Origin: JAWMQL01 sp033283165
Lineage (GTDB): Bacteria > Pseudomonadota > Gammaproteobacteria > Pseudomonadales > Halieaceae
NCBI GenBank assembly: GCA_033283165.1
Contig: JAWMQL010000003.1
Span: 124,001 to 188,000 of the forward strand
Length of the DNA stretch: 64,000 nucleotides
Reading direction: 5' to 3'
Part shown: piece by piece, positions 55,435 through 63,762 of the stretch
Layout: every line of letters starts with the position of its first letter
Position numbering within the stretch: the stretch's first letter is position 1
The notes under the pieces: generated by a model
Told to the model about the DNA's origin: nothing
Databases searched by the model: none
What the model saw: the letters and a program-made list of their open reading frames with translations, nothing else
Translations under genes and position numbers: made by a program

Positions 55435-56940
55435 TCATCGCGGTGGCCGCACGTCAAATGCCACGACCAGCCGCTCACCCGCCTCAAACGGCACCGTGGA
55501 ATGCCAGCTTATCGACGGGAATAGCGCCAGCCTGGCGGTTACCGGCCGAATACGGGTGGTGGCGTCCAGGTCGAGATTCAGCTCGGCGGGCGGCGTGCCG
55601 AACTGGATCCAGCCGGCGGGATCCTCGCCCATCGCATCCGCCGCGGGCAGCGCCACGTACAGTGCCGAACTGATCCACCCCATGGGGTGCGTGTGCGGCA
55701 CGTTACGGCCCTGTGCCTGGAGCCGGACCGACCAGCTGCCGCTGAAGTGCACCCGACCGCACAATGCGTCACCGCGCTCGTGGCACAGAAAGGGGTGTTC
55801 CGGGTCGCGCTCGGGTAACCTGGCCACGTACCGGCTCACCGCATTGCGGACCCTGTCACGGAGAACCCGGATCTCGGGCTCATGGCGCAGGAACAGGTTC
55901 TGGTCGGTCTGCGTGCCGCCCCGCACTGACTGTTCGGCATAGGGGTGGGAGGCGGAATGCAGTGAGCGCAGTCGGGACGCCAGCGCCTCCAGTTCCAGGG
56001 GATCGTAATCCAGGTCTTCGGCGGCAACCAGGTCGCCATCCCGTTCCAGCCACTGCCAGCGGTCGTCGCCCCTGAGGCGCCATACCAGCCCCAGATACGG
56101 CCAGAACACGTTTGCTGACGCGGTCCGAACACGGGCCAGACAAATCTCTTCCGCCAGTGGCAGGTCGTGCCTGCGGATACTGAATCGAACCAGGGCCATA
56201 TCGCGGGTCACGTCGTCCAGCGCGGCGGTCTGCTCAAACAGGCGCTCCGCGGCCGCGTCGTCGCCTGACTCGCTGGCCACGAAGAGCTGCGCCAACAGCC
56301 AGTCATCGGTCATCCCGTGACGCTCAACCGCCTTGTCGATGACCGCTCTGGCCTGGTCCCAGTCGCGTACCTGTGCGACGCTGCGAAACCAGGCCAGGTA
56401 CAACTCCCGGCTATCCGCCAGCGCATCGCAGGCGCCGGCATAGGACGCGGCAAATCCGGCCGTATCGCCATGGGTGTAACGCAGGGAGGCAAGCAGCTTA
56501 TGGCCCGCTGTCCAACCCGGATAGTCTGTCAGTGCTGCAGACAGGGCGTTGACAGCTTCCCCGCTGTCACCGCTGGCCGTCACCGCGAGCGCGTAGCCCC
56601 TGAGGGCATCGAGGTTGTGCGGATCGATGCGCATGACGTCCACAAAGGGCTGCACCGCGGGATAGCCGGCGTAGAGACAGCTCTGCGCGAGCGCCATGGC
56701 CACTTCCGCGTCCCGGGGGGCCAGCTGCCGCGCCCTGCGCAGGGCGGCAACGGCCTCCGGCTCGAGCTGTTCCTCATGCAGCGCCATCCCGAGCAGCTTC
56801 CACGCCGCGCCCTGGTCGGGCTGGCGTTCGACTTCAGCCTGCAGCAGCTCGACGGCCCGGTCCCCGCGGCCGCTCCCGATCAGCTGCATTGACTGTTCGA
56901 GCGTGTTCACCGGGACCGGACCAGGGGACAGCGAGGGCAA
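55435..56940 (-). CDS. TPR protein with 2OG-Fe(II) oxygenase-like C-terminus
   Basis: 501 aa. The first 300 residues are TPR-type repeats (GAAWKLLGMALHEEQLEPEA, AEVAMALAQSCLYAGYPAVQ). The last 200 residues resemble a putative 2-oxoglutarate-Fe(II) oxygenase: candidate iron ligands PHTHPMGW and distal His in ISWHSTVPF, then Arg in GERLVVAFD. The start is TTG, directly abutting the TonB receptor stop; GTG 56910 is an alternative. It is the usual companion of the TonB receptor/halogenase pair. Protein or peptide hydroxylation is possible, but the target is unknown. Confidence 0.8.
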   Translation of the reverse strand: MPSLSPGPVPVNTLEQSMQLIGSGRGDRAVELLQAEVERQPDQGAAWKLLGMALHEEQLEPEAVAALRRARQLAPRDAEVAMALAQSCLYAGYPAVQPFVDVMRIDPHNLDALRGYALAVTASGDSGEAVNALSAALTDYPGWTAGHKLLASLRYTHGDTAGFAASYAGACDALADSRELYLAWFRSVAQVRDWDQARAVIDKAVERHGMTDDWLLAQLFVASESGDDAAAERLFEQTAALDDVTRDMALVRFSIRRHDLPLAEEICLARVRTASANVFWPYLGLVWRLRGDDRWQWLERDGDLVAAEDLDYDPLELEALASRLRSLHSASHPYAEQSVRGGTQTDQNLFLRHEPEIRVLRDRVRNAVSRYVARLPERDPEHPFLCHERGDALCGRVHFSGSWSVRLQAQGRNVPHTHPMGWISSALYVALPAADAMGEDPAGWIQFGTPPAELNLDLDATTRIRPVTARLALFPSISWHSTVPFEAGERLVVAFDVRPPR

Positions 56941-59394
56941 TCAGAAATTGTACTGCGCCGAGACGGTGAACGTTCGGCCGATCGCCGTCTGGGTACCGAC
57001 CACCGCAGGGGTCACGGAAGCGTCCGCAATGGCACCCTGGCCGCGCATGTCAATCTCGTTGGTCAGGTTGTAGCCGTTGATCGCAAACTCGAATTTCTCG
57101 GTCGGCATCCAGCGGAACACACCACCCATGGTATATGAGGCGGGGTATTCGTTGCCGGGATCGTCGTAGTACTTACTCTGGCCCGTGATATTCATTCCGA
57201 ACATGAAATTGTCCATCAGCGTGTAGTTCGCTACCACAGTGTAGATCAGGTCCGGCATGTACGGCGCATTGTCGGTACCACTGGACCCGGCGAGCTTGCG
57301 ATCCGCCTCGGTGTAGGTCGCGTTCGCGGCCAGGAACAGGTTGCCCCACCACAGGGTGCCGTAGAACTCGAATCCTTCGGACTCGTATTCAGCATCGATG
57401 ACACAGCCGCCCGAACCGCCCGGGCAGCGGGTCGCGGAGAGCTCGAAGGTGCTCTGGGCGAACTCCGCCTGCAGCAGGGTGAACTCGGCGGTATAACCGG
57501 CGTTCGAACCGATCTCGCCCCGATGCTTGATACCGATCTCATACTGGTCGACCTCGTCCACGGCGGCCACTCTACCGGCCTGGTTGAGCGAGCCGTCGGC
57601 GTTTATCTTGCCCGAGACGGTCTGGCGATCGGCGTTGAAGCGTGCTCCCTCCGAGGCGCGCACGAACAGGCTGGTATTTTCCGTGGCCTTCCACAGGGCG
57701 CCCGCCGTCCAGGTATTGTAGTCGACGTCATAGTCGAGGTACTCCTCGGCTCCGTTGGGGATCAGGGTGGGGATTTGCACCCCGTTGACCTCGGTGTTGA
57801 AGGTCTGGCCGCCCTGGACGGTCCAGCCGGAGGCCTCGATATTTTCCCAGCGGCCACTGACGTCTACCGTGAACAGATCGGTGTCGAACTCCAGCGCGAG
57901 ATACGGCGCCGTATCGGTATAGGACAGCGAATAGTCACGCGCGCAGCACTCGCCCCAGTTGTTGTTGTAACCCGCTATTCCCTGTGAGGTCAGCTGGTTG
58001 CCGGCATCGTCGTACAGATCGAGCATGGCGGGATTATTGCCGCTCAGCTCGCTGAATGTCTGGTTCGGATGCCAGTCGGCCGCTATATCCTGGTCCATGT
58101 AAAAGTAGCCGGCGCGGACAAACAGGAAATTGTTGCCGAAGGAGAACTCCTTGGAAACCGTCAGGTCGTTGACCACGTTGCCCACGTCACGAATGTTGGT
58201 GTGGATGTTGACGTTGTTATTGAGGTAGGTCTGGTCGTAATCCTGCCCCGCATTCGGGCCGTTAGAGTAAACGATGGAACCGATCGTCACCCCGGGGCGC
58301 AGCTCAGAGCCGATCAACGCGTCGGTGCGCACCGCGTTCAGGAACGGCGCGGTGAACGTGCCGCTCATGTCGGTCCAGCGGAACTTGTTCATGACCGTAA
58401 AGTCGTTGCCAAGGTAAAATTCGGTTTCGTTGCCGATGGCGAAGGACTCGGTGGTGATCCCGTTCATTTCAACGGTCTCGAGTACCCCTTTACGGTTCAC
58501 GACGCGGAATTTCTGGTTCAGGACCGACCAGTTGGACTCGTCCCGACAATCAAAACCGGGGTAGGACTTCGGATTGCTGATTTTGCGGCCGTTGTACTTG
58601 GCCCGGACCACGCAGCCGGTGTAATTCGGCTCTTCGGTGTCGGCATACTTGAAGTAGAAACGGGTGTAGCCGTCCTCAAAGTTTTTGGTGATGTTCGCCT
58701 TGATCTGGATACTGTCACTGACGTCGAAGCCGGGATCCAGCGGTCCTCTGCCGTTCTTGATGTAACCACCCACGTGATAAGTGACGTCGTCGCCGATCGG
58801 CCCCCCGTACCTGAAGTCGGCGCGGTATTCGTCGTAGTTCATGCCCGCGGACAGGCGCAAATGGCCGCCCTCCTCCTCACCGGTGCGGCTGATATAGTTG
58901 ATGATCGCCCCCGGCGCCTGGGAAGCGAACGTGGCGGCCGTCCCGCCACGAACGGATTCGACCCGCTCCGTGGTTGAGTCATAGCGCGTCCAGTAGTCGT
59001 TGTTACCGAACTGGATATCGCCGAACAGCACCGTGGGCAACCCGTCTTCCTGGATCTGCACGAACGGCGAGCCGCCCGTTGCCACCGCCAGGCCGCGCAC
59101 CGCGATATTGGAGTTGCCACCCGGACCCGCCGTGCCCGGCGTCTGGATGCCGGGTATCAACCGGAACAGGTCATTCTCGGATGAGGGCTTGAATTCGTTG
59201 ATGATGTCCGCGTCGATACTGGTGACCGACATCGACGACTCGAGCTGGGAGCGCCCGCCTGCCGTGGCGGTGACGATAACCTCCTCCAGTTTGCCGGACC
59301 CTTCCTGGGCCAGGAGAGGCGCTGAACTCACTACTGCCGTAGAGGCGATCAACGCACTGCGAACCGCCATCGTTATCTGCTTTTGCTTGAACAT
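56941..59394 (-). CDS. TonB-dependent outer-membrane receptor (sugar uptake)
   Basis: 817 aa. Signal sequence ending SSAPLLAQ, then a TonB box-like segment EEVIVTATAG, the plug domain (about 45-160, NSNIAVRGLAVATGG, RVESVRGGTAATFASQAPGA) and a 22-strand beta-barrel ending in QYNF with terminal Phe. Both promoter position and operator place it under the LacI-type palindrome at 59483. Divergent fructokinase and amylosucrase point to sucrose or a related sugar as ligand. Confidence 0.93.
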   Translation of the reverse strand: MFKQKQITMAVRSALIASTAVVSSAPLLAQEGSGKLEEVIVTATAGGRSQLESSMSVTSIDADIINEFKPSSENDLFRLIPGIQTPGTAGPGGNSNIAVRGLAVATGGSPFVQIQEDGLPTVLFGDIQFGNNDYWTRYDSTTERVESVRGGTAATFASQAPGAIINYISRTGEEEGGHLRLSAGMNYDEYRADFRYGGPIGDDVTYHVGGYIKNGRGPLDPGFDVSDSIQIKANITKNFEDGYTRFYFKYADTEEPNYTGCVVRAKYNGRKISNPKSYPGFDCRDESNWSVLNQKFRVVNRKGVLETVEMNGITTESFAIGNETEFYLGNDFTVMNKFRWTDMSGTFTAPFLNAVRTDALIGSELRPGVTIGSIVYSNGPNAGQDYDQTYLNNNVNIHTNIRDVGNVVNDLTVSKEFSFGNNFLFVRAGYFYMDQDIAADWHPNQTFSELSGNNPAMLDLYDDAGNQLTSQGIAGYNNNWGECCARDYSLSYTDTAPYLALEFDTDLFTVDVSGRWENIEASGWTVQGGQTFNTEVNGVQIPTLIPNGAEEYLDYDVDYNTWTAGALWKATENTSLFVRASEGARFNADRQTVSGKINADGSLNQAGRVAAVDEVDQYEIGIKHRGEIGSNAGYTAEFTLLQAEFAQSTFELSATRCPGGSGGCVIDAEYESEGFEFYGTLWWGNLFLAANATYTEADRKLAGSSGTDNAPYMPDLIYTVVANYTLMDNFMFGMNITGQSKYYDDPGNEYPASYTMGGVFRWMPTEKFEFAINGYNLTNEIDMRGQGAIADASVTPAVVGTQTAIGRTFTVSAQYNF

Positions 59395-59468
59395 AGCTGC
59401 TTCCCTTGCGTGGACTGTCTGATAATTATTCGGTCATGGCATTGGGATACTGGCCATGATTGGCGAGC

Positions 59469-59497
59469 ATACTAGCCAAAAATGCAATCGATTGCAA
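59469..59497 (-). promoter_or_regulatory. Promoter of TonB-receptor operon, overlapped by operator
   Basis: On the minus strand TTGCAA (59497-59492), a 17-bp spacer and TAGTAT (59474-59469) give a good sigma70 promoter about 75 bases before the TonB-receptor ATG. The -35 hexamer overlaps the palindrome TGCAATCGATTGCA, so a bound repressor would block it directly. Confidence 0.65.
59483..59496. promoter_or_regulatory. LacI-type operator, copy 1
   Basis: TGCAATCGATTGCA is a perfect 14-bp palindrome with central CG, the pattern bound by LacI/GalR-family repressors. It overlaps the -35 region of the TonB-receptor promoter. Confidence 0.8.
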
Positions 59498-59605
59498 GAG
59501 CTGCGCCAAAAAAATTTCCGCCGCCCTCGCAGCTGTTACGGCAGGCCACATTCCACCCGTGACGCAAGGCGACAGTGAACGGGGCACTTCAGGGCATCAT
59601 TTTGA

Positions 59606-59635
59606 TTGACAGAATGCAATCGATTGCAGTATGAT
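59606..59635 (+). promoter_or_regulatory. Promoter of fructokinase-amylosucrase operon
   Basis: TTGACA (59606-59611, consensus), an 18-bp spacer and TATGAT (59630-59635) form a strong promoter about 48 bases before the fructokinase ATG. The spacer is filled by operator copy 2. Confidence 0.75.
59615..59628. promoter_or_regulatory. LacI-type operator, copy 2
   Basis: Same perfect palindrome TGCAATCGATTGCA, between the -35 and -10 hexamers of the fructokinase promoter and 132 bp from copy 1. Two identical operators at this distance could allow repression by DNA looping. The repressor gene is not in the window. Confidence 0.82.
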
Positions 59636-59682
59636 CCGGGACCACTTCCGGACTGACTTCAGTTGATCGCCAGGGGGCTGTC

Positions 59683-60642
59683 ATGCAAATCGCTGTTCTC
59701 GGTGAGTCATTGATTGATTTCATCGCCGCTGAAGACGGGACTTACCGCCCCCACCTGGGCGGTTCCCCCTACAATGTCGCGATTGGCCTGGCCAGGCAGG
59801 GGATCGACACGAGCTACCTGTCGGCGCTGTCAGATGACAGCTTTGGTGACCAGCTCCACGCATCGCTGTTGCGCGAGGGTGTGAACCTGCCGATGAAGCG
59901 GCGCTCCCTCTGGCCCACCTCTCTCGCCCTGGTGACACTGAGCAGTGAGGGACAACCGTCTTACCGTCTCTATAGAGAGGGCATCGCCGACAAGGACATC
60001 AGCTACGAGGAGATCGTCGAGAACCTGCCGCCAGGGCTACGGGTGTTTCATACCGGCTCACTGGCGATCACACCCAGTCAGCTGCCCAAGATTCGCCAGG
60101 TCTTCGACCTGCTGCGGGAAAAGGAGATCCTGGTGAGCATCGACATCAATATCCGCATCCGGGCCAGCATCGACAGGCAGAAATATCTCGACGGCGTTCG
60201 CTCCCTGCTCGGGTCGGCCGACATCGTCAAGGCGAGCGACGAGGACCTGCTCGCGCTGGCAATGAGTGACGATACAAAAGCCACCGCCGAGCTGGTATAT
60301 CGCGAGATGGACGGCGGCATCCTGGTATTGACCGAGGGCGACGGCGGTGCGACGGTGTACAGTGGCGACAACCAGGTGACCCGGCAGTCCTACCGGATAT
60401 CCGATGTAGTCGATACGGTCGGCGCAGGCGATACCTTTCATTCGGCTTTTCTTGCCTGCCTTGGTCGCAACGGTGACCTGGCAGGCCCGGTAGCAGCCAT
60501 CCCGATGACCTCACTCGATGACGGCCTGCAGTACGCCTGCGCCGCGGCCGCCATTAACGTTTCCCGTGCGGGGTGCTCTCCCCCAACGCACGAGGAAGTC
60601 CGCCGGTTCATTGCAGCCGTCGATAACCCGTTACCAGGCTGA
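59683..60642 (+). CDS. Fructokinase, PfkB family
   Basis: 319 aa PfkB/ribokinase-family sugar kinase. N-terminal signature LGGSPYNVAIGLARQG and C-terminal VDTVGAGDTFHSAF with the catalytic Asp. Together with amylosucrase 10 bases downstream, which releases fructose from sucrose, it would form fructose-6-phosphate. Other PfkB substrates cannot be excluded, but operon context favours fructose. Confidence 0.9.
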   Translation: MQIAVLGESLIDFIAAEDGTYRPHLGGSPYNVAIGLARQGIDTSYLSALSDDSFGDQLHASLLREGVNLPMKRRSLWPTSLALVTLSSEGQPSYRLYREGIADKDISYEEIVENLPPGLRVFHTGSLAITPSQLPKIRQVFDLLREKEILVSIDINIRIRASIDRQKYLDGVRSLLGSADIVKASDEDLLALAMSDDTKATAELVYREMDGGILVLTEGDGGATVYSGDNQVTRQSYRISDVVDTVGAGDTFHSAFLACLGRNGDLAGPVAAIPMTSLDDGLQYACAAAAINVSRAGCSPPTHEEVRRFIAAVDNPLPG

Positions 60643-60652
60643 GGGCGCGCAC

Positions 60653-62593
60653 ATGAACACGGCCATCCAGAGTCGACGCTGCCTGCAACGGCTGGAAAAA
60701 AAACTGGACGTCGACAACCTGCTGGCGGGTAGCAGCGTACCGTTCCTGTTGCGTCTCGGCCAGCATTTCCCACGACTGTACGAGTTATTGAGCACCGTTT
60801 ACCTGGAACGGGAAGACCTCGACCAGGTCATGGAATCCCTGGTGCAGGTGCTGGTCGATTGTTACCGCGAGCGGCCGGCGAGACTCAGGCAAAAAGACAG
60901 TCAACGCCTGGACGACCCCCAGTGGTATAAGTCGGAGAACATGGTGGGGATGGCCTGTTACGTCGACCTGTTCGCAGGAGACCTGAAAGGACTGCGGTCG
61001 AAAATTCCCTACCTGTCGGACCTCGGTATTACCTATCTGCACCTGATGCCCCTGTACCAATCCCCGGAGGGGGACAGCGATGGCGGTTACGCGGTGTCTG
61101 ACTACAGAACGGTCGATCCGGCCCTGGGCAGCATGGATGACCTGCGGGACCTGGCCGAGGCCCTGAGCGACGCCGGCATCAGCCTCGTGCTCGACTTCGT
61201 CTTCAACCATACCTCGGATGAACACGCCTGGGCCCGCGCGGCGCTGGCCGGCGATGCGATGTACCGTGACTACTACTACATGTTTGATGATCGCACCGGG
61301 CCGGACGCCTACGAAAGAACGCTGCGGGAGATTTTCCCCCAGGTGCGCCGGGGAAGCTTTACCTACCGGGAAGACGTCGACAAATGGGTCTGGACCACTT
61401 TCAACAGCTTCCAGTGGGACCTGAACTACTCCAACCCGGCGGTATTTTGCGCCATCGCCAGCGAGATGCTGTACCTGGCCAACGCCGGCGCCGACGTATT
61501 GCGCCTGGACGCCCTGGCATTCATATGGAAAGAAATGGGCACCAGTTGCGAGAACCGGCCCAATGCGCACAAGCTGATCCAGGCATTCAACTGCTGCCTG
61601 CAGATTGCCGCGCCCGCCGTTATCTTCAAGTCGGAGGCGATCGTGCATCCCGACGACGTGGTCAAGTACATCGAACCGGGTGAATGCCAGACCTCCTACA
61701 ATCCCCTCTTGATGGCCCTGATCTGGAACAGTCTCGCGACCAGGAAAACCCGCCTGCTCAACCAGTCGCTGGCGCACAGGTTTGCGATTCATCCGGACTG
61801 CGCCTGGGTCAACTATGCGCGATGTCACGACGACATCGGCTGGACATTCGATGACGGCGATGCGGCGGCAATGGCCCTCAACGGTTATGACCATCGCTTG
61901 TTCCTGAACCGCTACTATACCGGCGAGTTCGAAGGCTCCTTCGCCACCGGGCTTGGGTTCCAGTTCAATCCGGAAAACGGCGACTGCAGGGTGTGCGGCT
62001 CCCTGGCCTCCCTGGCCGGCCTGGAACAGGCACTCAATGCCGGTGACGAGCACCTGGTGGACAGGTCCGTGGCCAGGATACTGCTCATTCACAGCATCAT
62101 CCTCAGCATCGGGGGCATTCCGCTGCTGTACGCGGGCGACGAACTGGCCGTGCTCAATGACTACAGTTTCCAGCAGGACGACAGCAAGCGGCACGATACA
62201 CGCTGGGTCAACAGGCCGCGTATTACCGATGAGGCGCTGGCGCTTGCGGCCACGGAGGGCACGGCCCAGTACAGGGTTAACACGGCGCTAAGGAAACTGA
62301 TACAGCTGCGCAAGACACACGTGGTCTTCGGCGACGCCAGGACCCGCTTCATTCCCACCGCCAACGAGCACCTGTTCGCGTTTCAACGCAGCCATCCGGC
62401 CTCGGCAGACCTGACGGTACTCTGTAACTTCGATGATTTTCCGCACACGCTGGACGCTGAGTTTTTGCAGTCCGGCGGTATCCCTTCCCGCACCACGGAC
62501 CTGGTCAGCGGCAGACGGTTGGACCTGCCTGCAAGCGAGGGCCTGACCCTGGAACCTTGCCAGTTCCTGTGGTTACTGGCGGATCCCGGCTAG
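60653..62593 (+). CDS. Amylosucrase (GH13_4)
   Basis: 646 aa from ATG 60653. Catalytic residues fall at the same numbers as in the Neisseria polysaccharea enzyme: nucleophile D286 (LRLDALAF), acid/base E328 (KSEAIVHP), H392-D393 (CHDDIG). DGGYAVSDYRTVDPALGS and DFVFNHTSDEH are also conserved. The family transfers glucose from sucrose to an alpha-1,4-glucan, releasing fructose. No signal peptide, so cytoplasmic: sucrose must reach the cytoplasm intact, although no inner-membrane sucrose transporter is encoded in the operon. A frame open further upstream overlaps the fructokinase gene and is not the start. Confidence 0.95.
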   Translation: MNTAIQSRRCLQRLEKKLDVDNLLAGSSVPFLLRLGQHFPRLYELLSTVYLEREDLDQVMESLVQVLVDCYRERPARLRQKDSQRLDDPQWYKSENMVGMACYVDLFAGDLKGLRSKIPYLSDLGITYLHLMPLYQSPEGDSDGGYAVSDYRTVDPALGSMDDLRDLAEALSDAGISLVLDFVFNHTSDEHAWARAALAGDAMYRDYYYMFDDRTGPDAYERTLREIFPQVRRGSFTYREDVDKWVWTTFNSFQWDLNYSNPAVFCAIASEMLYLANAGADVLRLDALAFIWKEMGTSCENRPNAHKLIQAFNCCLQIAAPAVIFKSEAIVHPDDVVKYIEPGECQTSYNPLLMALIWNSLATRKTRLLNQSLAHRFAIHPDCAWVNYARCHDDIGWTFDDGDAAAMALNGYDHRLFLNRYYTGEFEGSFATGLGFQFNPENGDCRVCGSLASLAGLEQALNAGDEHLVDRSVARILLIHSIILSIGGIPLLYAGDELAVLNDYSFQQDDSKRHDTRWVNRPRITDEALALAATEGTAQYRVNTALRKLIQLRKTHVVFGDARTRFIPTANEHLFAFQRSHPASADLTVLCNFDDFPHTLDAEFLQSGGIPSRTTDLVSGRRLDLPASEGLTLEPCQFLWLLADPG

Positions 62594-62616
62594 TCGCGGC
62601 CCGACCGTGACCGCCC

Positions 62617-62642
62617 GGGCGGGTTCTTCGCCCGCCCCTTTT
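62617..62642 (+). terminator. Rho-independent terminator after amylosucrase
   Basis: GGGCGGG (62617-62623) and CCCGCCC (62631-62637) form a 7-bp GC stem with a seven-base loop, followed by CTTTT. It lies 23 bases after the amylosucrase stop. Confidence 0.65.
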
Positions 62643-62739
62643 CCCCTTCCTAACGAAAAACTTTAGATGCCAATTATGTGGTTTATAAGTACGGCAAATA
62701 CGGGTATAAAACAGCTCGAAGAGTACCGAGGCAGTGGCA

Positions 62740-63762
62740 ATGGACCAGGACAAACTCAGGCAGCTGCGGGAGCGCTACCAGGATCGCGACGGCTCCGATT
62801 ACGTGACCGACGACTACCAGCACATCAAGGAAAAACTGGCTGATCGCCCCCACTCCAGCAACAAACCCTATGCCGGGGTGCCGACCTTTCTCGGCCTGCC
62901 CCATCGGGACAGCTACAACGGCCTGGATGTGGCCGTTGTCGGCGTGCCCATGGATCTGGGCGTCACCAATCGCACCGGCGCCCGTTTCGGTCCCCGCGCC
63001 CTGCGCACCATTGAGCGAATCGGGCCCTACAATCACGCCCTGAAGGAAATTCCTTCCGCCGTCCTGAAGGCAGCCGACGTGGGCGACGTCCCCATGCGCT
63101 CGCGCTTTGACCTGAACAAGAGCCTGGAGGATATTCACCAGTATTTCCAGGGCATCAAGCAGGCCGGCGTGATTCCCCTGTCGGTCGGCGGCGACCACAG
63201 TATCACCTTTCCCATCATGAAGGCGCTCGGGGCAGACGAACCCCTGGCCATGCTGCACATCGACGCCCACTGCGATACCGGCGGCGCTTACGAGGAAGAA
63301 AAATTCCACCACGGCGGTCCCTTTCGCAACGCGGTGCTGGAAGGTGTGCTGGACCCGGAGCACTGTGTCCAGATCGGCGTGCGCGGTTCACCTGTTATCA
63401 GTTCCGAATTCTCCTATGACGCCGGCATGACCGTCATTCACGCCGAAGAGGTGGAAACCATGGGCGTGCCCGCGGTGATCGAGAAGGCCAGGTCGGTATT
63501 GGCGGGCAAACCGGTGTACGTGACGGTTGACGTGGACGGCATCGACCCCGCCTACACCCCCGGCACCGGCACTCCGGAAGTAGGCGGCCTGACCCCGTTA
63601 CAGGTACAGATGATCATCCGCTCCCTGCAGGGCATGAATATTGTCGGCGGCGACGTGGTAGAGGTGGCGCCCCAGTACGATCCAACCACCAACACCGCCC
63701 AGGTTGGTGCACAGATGTTGTTTGAAATTTTTTCCCTGCTGCCGTTCAACCCCGGGAAATAA
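62740..63762 (+). CDS. Ureohydrolase (agmatinase/guanidino-acid hydrolase family)
   Basis: 340 aa manganese enzyme of the arginase/agmatinase family. ATG 62740 is chosen because CGAGG lies 8 bases upstream; an in-frame GTG at 62734 is less well placed. Metal ligands: His in GGDHSITFP, HIDAHCD (Asp-His-Asp), and DVDGIDPAYTPG (two Asp). The family releases urea from agmatine, guanidinobutyrate, guanidinopropionate or related compounds. The N-terminal segment GVPTFLGLPHRDSYNGLDVAV is seen in agmatinase-like and guanidino-acid hydrolases, so the substrate is open. No polyamine genes are nearby. Confidence 0.9.
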   Translation: MDQDKLRQLRERYQDRDGSDYVTDDYQHIKEKLADRPHSSNKPYAGVPTFLGLPHRDSYNGLDVAVVGVPMDLGVTNRTGARFGPRALRTIERIGPYNHALKEIPSAVLKAADVGDVPMRSRFDLNKSLEDIHQYFQGIKQAGVIPLSVGGDHSITFPIMKALGADEPLAMLHIDAHCDTGGAYEEEKFHHGGPFRNAVLEGVLDPEHCVQIGVRGSPVISSEFSYDAGMTVIHAEEVETMGVPAVIEKARSVLAGKPVYVTVDVDGIDPAYTPGTGTPEVGGLTPLQVQMIIRSLQGMNIVGGDVVEVAPQYDPTTNTAQVGAQMLFEIFSLLPFNPGK

